Positions 7,145 to 15,502 of a stretch of DNA of 21,721 bases are shown here, one piece after another (the first letter of the stretch is position 1; each line of letters opens with the position of its first letter). The notes under the pieces were generated by a model, which made no database searches, was not told the origin of the DNA, and saw only the letters and a program-made list of their open reading frames with translations. The position numbers were made by a program, and so were the translations under genes. The stretch is from CAZNHL01 sp964572965 (GTDB taxonomy: Bacteria; Bacteroidota; Bacteroidia; Cytophagales; UBA9547): NCBI GenBank assembly GCA_964572965.1, contig CAZNHL010000070.1, positions 1-21,721 of the forward strand. Direction: 5' to 3'.

Positions 7145-7732
7145 TTGCTTACAGATCAGGAGCTCTATATCGGTTGTCAAAAAGGCAGTGAAGACGCGCA
7201 GAAGCGCCTGTATCACAAGTTTGCCCCTAAATTAAAAGGGATAGCTGTCCGGTATATGCAAGAACCTGCTGCTGCATCTGATGTGTTACAGGAATCATTT
7301 ATTAAGATTTTCAATACGATAAAGAATTTCAAAGGAGACGGCTCTCTGGAAGGCTGGATGAAAAGAATAGTCATCAATACTGCTCTGGATCATCTGAAAA
7401 GAAAAAAAAACACTCAAAAATGGGTATTCCTGTTAGATGAGCGCCATCAAGAAACAATACAGGAGACAGAAGCTGAAGATACAGACATTGTCCATCTGCT
7501 GATGGAAGTAGGATTTGATAAAAAATTATTAATAGATGTACTTCATAAGTTACCGCAAAACTACGCAACAGCATTTAACCTCTTCTTTATTGATGGTATA
7601 AGCCACCGCGAGATTGCATCCAGTATGCAAATTACAGAAAACCTTTCTAGAAAATGGGTTTTTAGAGCCAAGGAACTTATAAAAGTCCAACTACTGCAAC
7701 ATTTAAGCCTTAATCTCAAAACGACTTATTAA
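7145..7732 (+). CDS. RNA polymerase ECF sigma factor (sigma-70 family)
   Basis: A group 4 sigma factor of 195 residues. Region 2 (about 20-92) includes the DVLQESFIKIFNTI segment that contacts core polymerase and binds the -10 element, then LEGWMKRIVINTALDHLKRKK. Region 4 (about 125-190) carries LPQNYATAFNLFFIDGISHREIA and the recognition helix. The start is a TTG at 7145: no in-frame ATG lies between it and the stop codon at 7127, and the encoded LTDQELYIGCQKGS is exactly where such proteins begin. Two bases after the stop lies the gene for a membrane protein that may be its regulator. No strong promoter is seen in the divergent region with the Crp/Fnr gene. Confidence 0.9.
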   Translation: MLTDQELYIGCQKGSEDAQKRLYHKFAPKLKGIAVRYMQEPAAASDVLQESFIKIFNTIKNFKGDGSLEGWMKRIVINTALDHLKRKKNTQKWVFLLDERHQETIQETEAEDTDIVHLLMEVGFDKKLLIDVLHKLPQNYATAFNLFFIDGISHREIASSMQITENLSRKWVFRAKELIKVQLLQHLSLNLKTTY

Positions 7733-7734
7733 TC

Positions 7735-8361
7735 ATGCAACACAACGATAAAATAGGCGCGCTGTTCAGTAACTTACTGAATGACTATGAGGAAAAAGTG
7801 AGTTTTGACGAGATGGACAAAATGTATGCTACCATTTCTAAAAACCAATTCCTGAGCTTTTCATTGTACCATTTCAACATTTACTATGCAGCGGTAATAC
7901 TATCAGGCTTTTTGTTTTCTGTATCGTTAGGCTGCTATTACTTATATACCACACAAAAAAATACAAGCACAGCTACAGTGCTGTCCGGGACAGGTCCAAA
8001 CCCAGACAAGCGCTCATTCAATTCCCCGCTTCAACCGGCTATGGAAAAACAAACAACAGAAATTGGACCAGCTTTGGAAAAACACAAAAGCCCACTCAGG
8101 GAAAACAAACAAATAGTCGCAGAAAAGGCTGAAAACAACGATGAATTAAGTGGTAATAACACAAAAGAAAGTATCGCCGAAATAAGCCCAAACTCGAAAA
8201 AAAACATTCACAATGACTTTCTTGCAATTAAAACAATTGACTCCGTAAAAAACACTTCTGCTACCAATGCAATCAAAAAGAAGGTTTTTATTATACAAAA
8301 AGATACCATTTATCAAACAGATACATTAAAAGCGAAGAGCAGGAAAAGAATAAAAGGTTAA
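7735..8361 (+). CDS. Single-span membrane protein, candidate anti-sigma or sigma-linked regulator
   Basis: The product has 208 residues: a cytoplasmic N-terminus (1-45) with a short acidic helix (LFSNLLNDYEEKVSFDEMDKMYATI), one transmembrane helix (about 49-71, YAAVILSGFLFSVSLGCYYL) and a low-complexity extracytoplasmic tail rich in K, N, T and S. This layout, placed 2 bases after an ECF sigma gene, is that of an anti-sigma factor. There is no zinc-binding HxxxCxxC motif, so it is not a classical ZAS-type anti-sigma. No enzymatic domain is visible. A terminator follows, so the sigma factor and this protein form their own transcription unit. The role is inferred from position and topology. Confidence 0.78.
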   Translation: MQHNDKIGALFSNLLNDYEEKVSFDEMDKMYATISKNQFLSFSLYHFNIYYAAVILSGFLFSVSLGCYYLYTTQKNTSTATVLSGTGPNPDKRSFNSPLQPAMEKQTTEIGPALEKHKSPLRENKQIVAEKAENNDELSGNNTKESIAEISPNSKKNIHNDFLAIKTIDSVKNTSATNAIKKKVFIIQKDTIYQTDTLKAKSRKRIKG

Positions 8362-8380
8362 ATTTGCATAGGTTGGTTAA

Positions 8381-8421
8381 AGAGCACCCGGGTACATATG
8401 TATTCGGGTGTCTCTTTTTTT
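8381..8421 (+). terminator. Rho-independent terminator of the sigma/membrane-protein operon
   Basis: AGAG-CACCCG (8381-8390) pairs with CGGGTG-(T)CTCT (8405-8415) with one bulge, followed by seven T (8415-8421). It lies 19 bases after the stop codon of the membrane-protein gene. Confidence 0.75.
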
Positions 8422-8440
8422 ATTACAAAACACTTTTTAA

Positions 8441-9292
8441 ATGCTGCAAAAAAACAAAGTATTTCTATATCAGATCATTAGCCTATTTATTTTAAGTACT
8501 ATCAGATTTTCCGCTATTGCCCAAACAGAAGAATCAGATACCATCTACATTCAGGCCGCCCCTTTAGTTATCAAACAAACCTATTATCTCCCTCATAATT
8601 CAAAGAGAAACAACCAATCTCCTTGGTTTGTTGCTGCAGGTATAGGTCTTGGGAATAATTTTTCTAACCTCATCAATAGTGACACCATTTCGGTTGACAA
8701 AAAATCTTTCACTAATCCCTCTCTGTCAATCGGACAACAAATAGGTAATTGGTCAGTCAGTATCGGCCTTTCTTATCTCACCACCACTTTGTCAAGTCAA
8801 AACCATACACACAACAGAACCAATAGAGAACGGACTTATACAGTTATTGACACTCTGGACATTTATTATCAAACTACCAACGGTGTAACATCTACCTATT
8901 ATGTCACCGAAGACAGAACAGTGACAGAAACCTACACTGTTTCCAAAGACTCCTCCTATTCTTTTAGCCGTAGAGTAAATTATATACAAATCCCAATCAT
9001 TGTTGGCTACAAACTAGGCAAAAACAAATGGTATGTAAACCCTTCTATCGGTATTATACCAAGCTTTTCATTAAGCACTACTCCCCTGATTGAAAACAGT
9101 GCAAGCAGTAAACCGAACCAGTTTGTATGGATGGCATCAGCAAACCTGGCTTTAGGCAGAAGCATTACAAGCCATATAAGTGCAGAAGTTTATGCAGAAA
9201 CCATTAAAAGTTTCTCTCCCATTTCTAATGATAGCCGTACAGGAAGCATCTTTTTGGGATTAGCCGGCTTCAAACTCAGATACTTTTTATGA
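8441..9292 (+). CDS. Outer-membrane beta-barrel protein of unknown function
   Basis: The product has 283 residues with a signal peptide (1-28, ending SAIAQ). The mature part has alternating hydrophobic residues and glycines typical of amphipathic barrel strands, for example WFVAAGIGLGNNFSN, GNWSVSIGLSYLTTTLS, NKWYVNPSIGIIPSFSLS and SIFLGLAGFKLRYFL. It ends in a strand closing with a bulky hydrophobic residue, common for barrels. A T-, N- and Y-rich insertion (about 120-185) is probably an extracellular loop. It resembles the loosely related outer_membrane_beta_barrel group of Bacteroidota (PorT-like size) without a named orthologue. Position behind the sigma unit suggests envelope regulation, but a terminator separates them. 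The ATG at 8441 gives a clean signal peptide. Confidence 0.8.
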   Translation: MLQKNKVFLYQIISLFILSTIRFSAIAQTEESDTIYIQAAPLVIKQTYYLPHNSKRNNQSPWFVAAGIGLGNNFSNLINSDTISVDKKSFTNPSLSIGQQIGNWSVSIGLSYLTTTLSSQNHTHNRTNRERTYTVIDTLDIYYQTTNGVTSTYYVTEDRTVTETYTVSKDSSYSFSRRVNYIQIPIIVGYKLGKNKWYVNPSIGIIPSFSLSTTPLIENSASSKPNQFVWMASANLALGRSITSHISAEVYAETIKSFSPISNDSRTGSIFLGLAGFKLRYFL

Positions 9293-9306
9293 ATACCCCC
9301 GGAACG

Positions 9307-9353
9307 TTTCGTCTTTCCGCAGTCTTTAATGCAAGGCTAACCGGAAAGCGAAA
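9307..9353 (+). other. Long interrupted hairpin between the beta-barrel and beta-helix genes
   Basis: The outer arms TTTCGTCTTTCCG (9307-9319) and CGGAAAGCGAAA (9342-9353) pair with one bulge. Inside, AGTCTT pairs with AAGGCT (one G-U), leaving a small loop TAATGC. No T-run follows on either strand, so it does not look like an intrinsic terminator. It may be a structured leader or an attenuator-like element of the gene at 9383, or an mRNA processing site. Confidence 0.55.
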
Positions 9354-9382
9354 ATCATTTCTTTAATTAAAAAGACACGATC

Positions 9383-11392
9383 ATGAAACAACTTCTTTTA
9401 ATAATTACTTTCCTGTTCAGCATGTGTCTGAGTTCATTTGCACAGGTAACAGGTAAAGCTACGCTTAACGGGCAAAGTGACCACTCCGGAATCAAAGTAA
9501 AATTTATGGCACAGTCACCAAGTGCCAAGACAGATTCAACCTATACTATTACAGATGGAACCTATAGTATCAATCTTCAGGGAGGGATTTACACGATAAG
9601 TTTATCAAAGTCCAACTTTCAAACAGTTGCCTATAGTAATGGCAGTAGTCAATTGCTTACAACAAGTAGCACCTTGCAGGATGTTGCACTTGCTCCCGGA
9701 AACTTTATTGAGATCACCGGAAATGTATCCGGAACATGGACCAAAAACAACATTTACATGATTATCGGTAATACTACAGTCGCTGCCAATCAAACTCTTA
9801 CTATTGAGCCAGGAACGGAGGTAAGAGTTTCAAGTTATTATTCATTAACAATAGCAGGAACTTTAAACGCAATTGGCACTAAAGCATTGCCAATTAAATT
9901 TACTTCAGGACGACCTGTATCGAACAAGGCTGATTGGGCAGGTATTGTACTTTTGAGTGCTGGCAATATAATCGAACATACAATTGTAGAATATTGTAAT
10001 AACTGTATCATGGCGAACAACACAAGTCTATCCAATACAATCACTAATAACGAGATCCGTAACTTCAATAATTATGGTATTTACGTTGACGACAATAGCC
10101 GCACAAATATTTACAATAACATTATTCACGATTTCAATTCATCAGGCATTTACTATAATAACACTTCAAGTAAGGGAATTATTGAATGCAATACGATATA
10201 CAACGGCAATGCAAGCGGCTCTGGCGAGAATTCAGGTATTGTAATAGTCTTTGGAGGTACAATACGTAATAATATTATTTACAATATAAAAGGGGATTAC
10301 TCTAGCGCTGCAATTAATATAGGATTTGTTAAAACCACTATTGAGAACAATTACATCTACGATTGTACAATTGGAACTAGTACAACCTCAATTGGAGTAG
10401 CACCACATCAAATCACAGATAATATATTTAGAAACAATCAAACTGCCATTTTTCTTGAAAGAGGGTCTGTACCTACAGAAACTTCTAACAATATTTTTGA
10501 CAGCAACCGATATGGAATATATTATGCTGACCCTTCTGGTGCACCAGTCAACATAACTTATAACCTATTTAATAACAATGACAGCAATTTTGTCAATATC
10601 ACGACTATGGGTATCGGACAAATAGTTGGCCAGAATAGCCAAAATAAAGATATTGATGCGTACAACAATATCTTTGCCGACCCTTTATTCAAAAACAATC
10701 AGGCACCAGTCCTTACGGCCAACTCGCCAGCCTGGAATACAGGTAAAAACAACACAAATATAGGCTTTAACCCTTATGTCAGGTGTTCTACATGGGATTT
10801 TGGTCCTTCTCCTGCCGACAGTCTGTCAATGTCGGGTTTGGTACACGCAGGTAACGGGTATTTAACAGACGGAAAAGTAGTTGCTATAAATCAAACTACT
10901 TTTAAAAGTTATGAAGTAACAGTCAATACAGACGGAACATTCCTGCTTGATTCTATTCCTGCAGGTAATTATAAGTTGTATGCCATACCGGCGGCTCAAT
11001 TCAGTTCCAACTACAGCACAACTTACTACCCTAACAAACCAAACGAAAGTAATGCTGCGGTCTTAACACTTACCGGCCATATCTTTGACTTGGATCTCTA
11101 TCTAGTTCCTGCTCAAACAACCGGAATTATTGACCAGCAGAATCCCACTGCTTCGCTAAACAGCTATCCGAATCCGTTTAGCAGTCAACTGACAATTGTG
11201 AGTGAGAAATACACTGATACACCAACAGACATACAGGTGGTCAACCTACAAGGACTGGTTGTTAAAACTCTTCAGCAAACATTCAATAAAGACGTTGTTA
11301 CCCTGGAACTCGCTGACCTTCCTGCCGGAATTTATGCCATCAAATTAAGTTCTGCTACTAAAAACGATATTATTAAAGCAATAAAACACTAG
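9383..11392 (+). CDS. Secreted parallel beta-helix protein with type IX secretion sorting domain
   Basis: A surface or secreted protein of 669 residues. In order: signal peptide (1-21, ending SSFAQ); a carboxypeptidase-regulatory-like beta-sandwich (about 22-108, with ITDGTYSINLQGGIYTISLS); a right-handed beta-helix (about 110-450) with many asparagine-rich turns such as NNIIH, NNYIYD, NNIFD, IIEHTIVEY; a second small beta-sandwich (about 485-580); and a C-terminal type A sorting domain (about 592-669) with YPNPFSSQLTI, LADLPAGIYAIKLSS and a basic end. The sorting domain shows export across the outer membrane by the type IX (Por) system and probable anchoring or release. Beta-helices of this kind are found in polysaccharide-acting enzymes and adhesins, but no catalytic residues can be named. 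A terminator follows. Confidence 0.9.
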   Translation: MKQLLLIITFLFSMCLSSFAQVTGKATLNGQSDHSGIKVKFMAQSPSAKTDSTYTITDGTYSINLQGGIYTISLSKSNFQTVAYSNGSSQLLTTSSTLQDVALAPGNFIEITGNVSGTWTKNNIYMIIGNTTVAANQTLTIEPGTEVRVSSYYSLTIAGTLNAIGTKALPIKFTSGRPVSNKADWAGIVLLSAGNIIEHTIVEYCNNCIMANNTSLSNTITNNEIRNFNNYGIYVDDNSRTNIYNNIIHDFNSSGIYYNNTSSKGIIECNTIYNGNASGSGENSGIVIVFGGTIRNNIIYNIKGDYSSAAINIGFVKTTIENNYIYDCTIGTSTTSIGVAPHQITDNIFRNNQTAIFLERGSVPTETSNNIFDSNRYGIYYADPSGAPVNITYNLFNNNDSNFVNITTMGIGQIVGQNSQNKDIDAYNNIFADPLFKNNQAPVLTANSPAWNTGKNNTNIGFNPYVRCSTWDFGPSPADSLSMSGLVHAGNGYLTDGKVVAINQTTFKSYEVTVNTDGTFLLDSIPAGNYKLYAIPAAQFSSNYSTTYYPNKPNESNAAVLTLTGHIFDLDLYLVPAQTTGIIDQQNPTASLNSYPNPFSSQLTIVSEKYTDTPTDIQVVNLQGLVVKTLQQTFNKDVVTLELADLPAGIYAIKLSSATKNDIIKAIKH

Positions 11393-11414
11393 ATATCAAC
11401 AACTAATTTCACAC

Positions 11415-11444
11415 AAAAGGCTTACGGTAATCGTAAGCCTTTTT
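11415..11444. terminator. Bidirectional terminator between convergent genes
   Basis: A perfect 12-bp stem (11415-11426 with 11432-11443, AAAAGGCTTACG/CGTAAGCCTTTT) with a 5-base loop and T-runs on both strands. It lies between the beta-helix gene (plus) and the bestrophin-like gene (minus), so it can end both. Confidence 0.85.
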
Positions 11445-11522
11445 CATGCAAAATAAGTTATGACACATTCCCTTTTGTGAATATTACGACCTGCATAATT
11501 CAGCCGGATAAGCGGGAATCGT

Positions 11523-12428
11523 CTATTTCTCAGACTCTTTATCCCACACTTCCATATTCTCAATATTCCTGGATATATTATCGGAGTAATCATAGATAGG
11601 TAAATCATGAATATCCCCAGAGAACGGATCTTCAATTTCTTCTCCTATCAACTCGGTTGCAAGGAAAGCAAAAAAGACGATCAGTTCAACCGGAATAGAC
11701 CACCAGCCTAAATCATTTACGAGCGTACAAGGAAGTACCAGACAATAAATCAACACGATACGCCTCAGGTGCAAAGTATAAGACAATGGCACAGGAGTAA
11801 ACTTGATTCGCTCACAGGCGCCAAACGCATCAACTATCTCATGCAGACTTCGCTTGGCATAAAAATACTGTTCTGTATTAATCAGTTTATCTTCAGCATA
11901 ACGTGTAAGCTTTTCTTCCAGCATATACATGATTACCATTGGCTTATGGCTCGCTTTTTCAACTAAGTTTTTTTGAGAATCAGAAAGCGTTTTCAAAGAT
12001 TTTTTATCATTCTGACCTTGCAAAAGATGTTCACTGGTTGCCTGTATAAAACTTTTGTGTAAAGCCAGTATCTCTTGCTTTCTGGAAAAGTCTGCCGCAG
12101 AATGTATAATGTTAAGCGCAAAGTTCCGGGAGGCATTCATCAGAGACCCATACTGCTTACGGCCATCAAGCCAACGTTCATAGGCTGTATTTGTCCTGAA
12201 TACCAGCAATAAACCGAGCACCATACCAAATGTGTTTAATGTATTTGAAGGAATACGGATTTCGATAATATGTAAGTGAAACTGTAAATAACATATTACA
12301 GCAGTAATGATACCCATTACTATAAGCGAGCCTACAATAAGTTTACCATATACAAAATGAAAAGAAAACAGAAAGTTGAACCAGTTAACCTGAAGGCCTT
12401 GCTTTGACCCCCTATTTTGTGTGCCCAT
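11523..12428 (-). CDS. Bestrophin-family (UPF0187) ion channel
   Basis: An inner-membrane protein of 301 residues, prokaryotic bestrophin-like. Visible are two N-terminal membrane helices (about 30-50 and 64-78), the conserved FRTNTAYERW (77-86) followed by DGRKQYG, a helical middle part, further membrane segments (about 212-262) and the signature EEIEDPF followed by D-x-HDLP (about 263-278). Bestrophins form pentameric anion channels in animals, whereas characterised bacterial members conduct cations, sodium in particular; selectivity here is not predictable. It lies 30 bases downstream of nhaA on the same strand and is probably co-transcribed, which suggests a shared role in sodium or pH balance. 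The ATG at 12428 gives the full N-terminus. Confidence 0.88.
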   Translation of the reverse strand: MGTQNRGSKQGLQVNWFNFLFSFHFVYGKLIVGSLIVMGIITAVICYLQFHLHIIEIRIPSNTLNTFGMVLGLLLVFRTNTAYERWLDGRKQYGSLMNASRNFALNIIHSAADFSRKQEILALHKSFIQATSEHLLQGQNDKKSLKTLSDSQKNLVEKASHKPMVIMYMLEEKLTRYAEDKLINTEQYFYAKRSLHEIVDAFGACERIKFTPVPLSYTLHLRRIVLIYCLVLPCTLVNDLGWWSIPVELIVFFAFLATELIGEEIEDPFSGDIHDLPIYDYSDNISRNIENMEVWDKESEK

Positions 12429-12458
12429 GAGATTTTCAATAAAGGGAATAAATAAAAA

Positions 12459-13649
12459 CTATGATTTTGCGGCAGTTGATTTCAGAATAAAAAAGCCAGT
12501 TAAACCTGCCAGTAAAGATGTAAGTAAAATAGCCATTTTTGAACTTTCAATAATTTCTAAGTCAGCAAATGAAAGGTTGGCCATGAAAATAGACATAGTA
12601 AACCCAATACCTCCTAAAAAACCTATACCTATGATCTGCATCAGACTTGCTCCTCTCGGTATCTGTACAAGGCCTGTTTTTGCAGCCAGATAAGTAAAGC
12701 TCACAATACCTATACATTTGCCTAAATAAAGCCCGAGGAAAATGCCAATACTATTTAATTGTGCCATACTTTCACCCAATGAACTATGCAAGGCAATACC
12801 GGTATTAGCCATAGCAAACAAAGGCAATATGATAAAATTTACAGGTACTTGCAGAGCATGCTCCAACTGATGTAAACGTGACTCCTTCTTGCTATTTTCA
12901 TTAATTGGAATAGTCATTGCAAGTAATACACCGGCAATAGTTGCATGTATACCAGACTCATGAACAAAATACCAAAGTACCATTCCTATCAGCAGATACA
13001 GTGTCAGGTATTGTACTTTTAAACGGTTAATTAACACAAGAACGGCAAAAGTAACTGCGGCAAACAAAAGATAATGTGCTTCAATTCCCTGGTTATAGAA
13101 AACAGCAATCACAACAATTGCCCCAAGGTCATCTGCTACAGCCAATGCTACCAAAAAGACTTTTAGGGAATTGGGAACCCCAGAGCCCAGCATTGACAAA
13201 ACTCCTAATGCAAAAGCAATATCTGTTGCCATTGGGATTCCCCAGCCGGATGCTGTAGGTGTACCATGATTAACCAGAGCATAAAACAAAGCCGGAAAAA
13301 TCATTCCCCCCAAAGCAACGGTAACCGGTAAAGCAGCTTTAGACAATGTCGAAAGTTCTCCGTCTACCACTTCTCTTTTAATTTCCAGTCCCACAAAAAG
13401 AAAAAACACAGCCATCAGACCATCATTAATCCAGTGTTCCAGGCTTTCATTAATTGAAAAACTGCCGGCAGTCAGACCAATAGGAGTCTCCCAAAGGTGA
13501 TGATACCACTCTGTCAACGGCGAATTTCCAATCACCAAAGAAGCTAACGTAGCTATAATAAGGAATATCCCCGCCGTCTGTTCATTGGAAATAAAAGTCT
13601 GAAAATACCCTTTCAGCTTCTGATTGCTAACTCTTTGTGCCTGATTCAT
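12459..13649 (-). CDS. nhaA: Na+/H+ antiporter NhaA
   Basis: Exports sodium in exchange for protons across the inner membrane, controlling pH and sodium. The 396-residue protein is of typical length with about 12 membrane helices. Key sites are seen: MAVFFLFVGLEIKRE (79-93), ATDIAFALG with D143 (E. coli D133), VADDLGAI with D173 and D174 (E. coli D163 and D164, the ion-binding pair) and LGLYLGKCIGI, with the lysine matching E. coli K300. All required charges are present, so it should be active. It is divergent from pyrG and followed after 30 bases by the bestrophin-like gene, making a likely two-gene ion-homeostasis operon. No NhaR-like regulator is nearby. Confidence 0.95.
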   Translation of the reverse strand: MNQAQRVSNQKLKGYFQTFISNEQTAGIFLIIATLASLVIGNSPLTEWYHHLWETPIGLTAGSFSINESLEHWINDGLMAVFFLFVGLEIKREVVDGELSTLSKAALPVTVALGGMIFPALFYALVNHGTPTASGWGIPMATDIAFALGVLSMLGSGVPNSLKVFLVALAVADDLGAIVVIAVFYNQGIEAHYLLFAAVTFAVLVLINRLKVQYLTLYLLIGMVLWYFVHESGIHATIAGVLLAMTIPINENSKKESRLHQLEHALQVPVNFIILPLFAMANTGIALHSSLGESMAQLNSIGIFLGLYLGKCIGIVSFTYLAAKTGLVQIPRGASLMQIIGIGFLGGIGFTMSIFMANLSFADLEIIESSKMAILLTSLLAGLTGFFILKSTAAKS

Positions 13650-13758
13650 AAAATCTCGTTTATTCTAAAAAGGTAAAGATAATTAAAGATGGACGAAGCG
13701 AATAGCATTTTTTAAAAGGTATTTTCAATCTTTTTTATGAACTGACGGACAAAAAAGT

Positions 13759-13766
13759 TAACTTTG
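13759..13766 (+). promoter_or_regulatory. -7 promoter element of pyrG
   Basis: TAACTTTG matches TAnnTTTG, 30 bases before the ATG at 13797. No exact -33 TTG is seen; a T-rich stretch at 13731-13737 is at about the right place. The element overlaps a possible upstream TTG start at 13764 and so argues against that start. Confidence 0.5.
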
Positions 13767-13796
13767 TACCCCATAAGTACAGTATTGAATTCCCTT

Positions 13797-15416
13797 ATGG
13801 CATCTACAAAATATGTTTTCGTTACGGGCGGCGTAACATCCTCACTTGGTAAAGGCATCGTTTCTGCATCACTAGCCCGACTTCTTCAGTCACAAGGCTT
13901 CACAGTAACAATTCAGAAACTAGATCCCTACATCAATGTGGATCCGGGAACGCTAAATCCATACGAACATGGAGAATGCTATGTAACTGATGACGGTGCC
14001 GAAACCGATCTGGATTTAGGCCATTATGAACGCTTTCTTGGAGTTCCCACATCTCAATCCAACAACGTTACCACAGGGCGCCTTTACTACAATGTGATCC
14101 AGAAAGAACGTGAAGGCGCTTATCTTGGAAAGACAGTTCAGGTTATCCCCCACATTACAGACGAAATCAAAAGAAACATCCGTATTCTTGGTGAAACAGG
14201 AAAATATGATGTTGTAATTACTGAAATCGGTGGTTCTGTTGGTGATATTGAATCTCTTCCTTTCATTGAAGCTGTACGCCAGTTTATCTGGGACATGGGC
14301 AAAGAAAATGCCATTGTCATCCACTTAACACTGGTTCCATACTTAAAATCTGCCGGTGAATTAAAAACCAAACCTACTCAGCACTCTGTAAGAATGCTGT
14401 CTGAATCAGGCCTGAACCCTGACATTCTGGTTTGCAGAACAGAATACCCGCTTCCTGACGACATCCGCAAAAAAGTAGCGCTTTTCTGTAACGTAAACAT
14501 CAAATCGGTCATTGAATCTATTGATGCTGAAACAATTTATGAAGTACCGCTTTTAATGCAAAAAGAAGGTTTGGATCAGCAGGTGATTGAAAAATTACAC
14601 CTGACACCTAAAACCAAACCGGATCTTACTTCCTGGAAATCTTATCTTGACCGTCTTAAAAACCCAAAAGACGAAGTAAACATAGGTCTTGTAGGAAAAT
14701 ATGTAGAGCTGAAAGATGCTTATAAATCTATTGTTGAAGGTTTTATTCACGCCGGTGCCGAAAACGAGTGTAAAGTAAACTTAAAATGGATTCAGTCAGA
14801 ATATCTGACAAATGACAATATCAATAATGAATTGGCAAAACTGGATGGTATTTTAGTAGCTCCGGGTTTTGGGGAACGAGGCATCGAAGGAAAAATACTT
14901 GCTATTAAGCATGTTCGTGAAAATAAAATTCCGTTCTTTGGTATCTGCTTAGGTATGCAGTGTGCTGTAGTAGAATTTGCAAGAAACGTTTTAAAACTAG
15001 ATAAAGCTGCTTCTACGGAACTTAATCCATATACACCAAACCCTGTTATTGACCTGATGGCTGACCAGAAAGCAATTACAGCAAAAGGCGGAACAATGCG
15101 ATTAGGGTCTTACACCTGCGATTTGAGACCAGGCTCTCTGGTTGAAAAGGTTTACGGTAAACAACAAATTCAGGAAAGACACCGTCACCGTTACGAGTTC
15201 AACAATAAATACCTTGAGCAATTTGAAGCTGCCGGTATGCTTGCAACAGGTTTAAACCCTGAAGGCAAATTGGTTGAAGTGGTTGAAATACCGGCGCACC
15301 CATTCTTTATTGGTGCGCAGTTCCACCCTGAATACAAAAGTTCAGTACTAAACCCGCATCCTTTGTTTGTAGGTTTTGTAAAAGCAACACTTGAGTATTC
15401 CAAATCAGATAAGTAA
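13797..15416 (+). CDS. pyrG: CTP synthase (glutamine hydrolysing)
   Basis: Converts UTP, ATP and glutamine to CTP, the last step of pyrimidine nucleotide synthesis and the source of CTP for CMP-KDO and CDP-lipids. The 539-residue protein begins MASTKYVFVTGGVTSSLGKG, the expected N-terminus with its P-loop. The synthase domain spans about 1-270 (EIGGSVGDIES, TKPTQHSV). The glutaminase domain (about 295-535) has GFGERG, catalytic Cys384 in FFGICLGMQ, and His510 and Glu512 in FHPEYKS. The open frame reaches back to a TTG at 13764, but that codon is inside the promoter -7 box and the extra residues are not found in the family, so the ATG is right. yidC follows 86 bases downstream and may share the transcript. 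Confidence 0.97.
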   Translation: MASTKYVFVTGGVTSSLGKGIVSASLARLLQSQGFTVTIQKLDPYINVDPGTLNPYEHGECYVTDDGAETDLDLGHYERFLGVPTSQSNNVTTGRLYYNVIQKEREGAYLGKTVQVIPHITDEIKRNIRILGETGKYDVVITEIGGSVGDIESLPFIEAVRQFIWDMGKENAIVIHLTLVPYLKSAGELKTKPTQHSVRMLSESGLNPDILVCRTEYPLPDDIRKKVALFCNVNIKSVIESIDAETIYEVPLLMQKEGLDQQVIEKLHLTPKTKPDLTSWKSYLDRLKNPKDEVNIGLVGKYVELKDAYKSIVEGFIHAGAENECKVNLKWIQSEYLTNDNINNELAKLDGILVAPGFGERGIEGKILAIKHVRENKIPFFGICLGMQCAVVEFARNVLKLDKAASTELNPYTPNPVIDLMADQKAITAKGGTMRLGSYTCDLRPGSLVEKVYGKQQIQERHRHRYEFNNKYLEQFEAAGMLATGLNPEGKLVEVVEIPAHPFFIGAQFHPEYKSSVLNPHPLFVGFVKATLEYSKSDK

Positions 15417-15468
15417 TACAGGCCTGCAAGCCAATTATTTTATACAAATATTTACTAATCAGAAAATT

Positions 15469-15486
15469 AACTTATTTTAATAAGTT
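15469..15486 (+). other. AT-rich palindrome in the pyrG-yidC gap
   Basis: AACTTATT and AATAAGTT face each other across two bases (15469-15476, 15479-15486), followed by a short T-run. The stem is almost all A-T, so a weak terminator or an operator is possible but not established. It lies 16 bases before the yidC start. Confidence 0.3.
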
Positions 15487-15502
15487 TTTAGTTTAATTAA
15501 CA

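Noticed and set aside
7020..7235. Short plus-strand frame in the divergent region
   Set aside because: It overlaps the start of the sigma-factor gene in another frame and has no family features.
12421..12693. Open frame of 90 codons on the plus strand
   Set aside because: It is antisense to the 3' end of nhaA and has no independent start signal or domain.
13764..13796. Upstream TTG start for pyrG
   Set aside because: The codon lies inside the TAACTTTG -7 element, and the family begins at the ATG at 13797.
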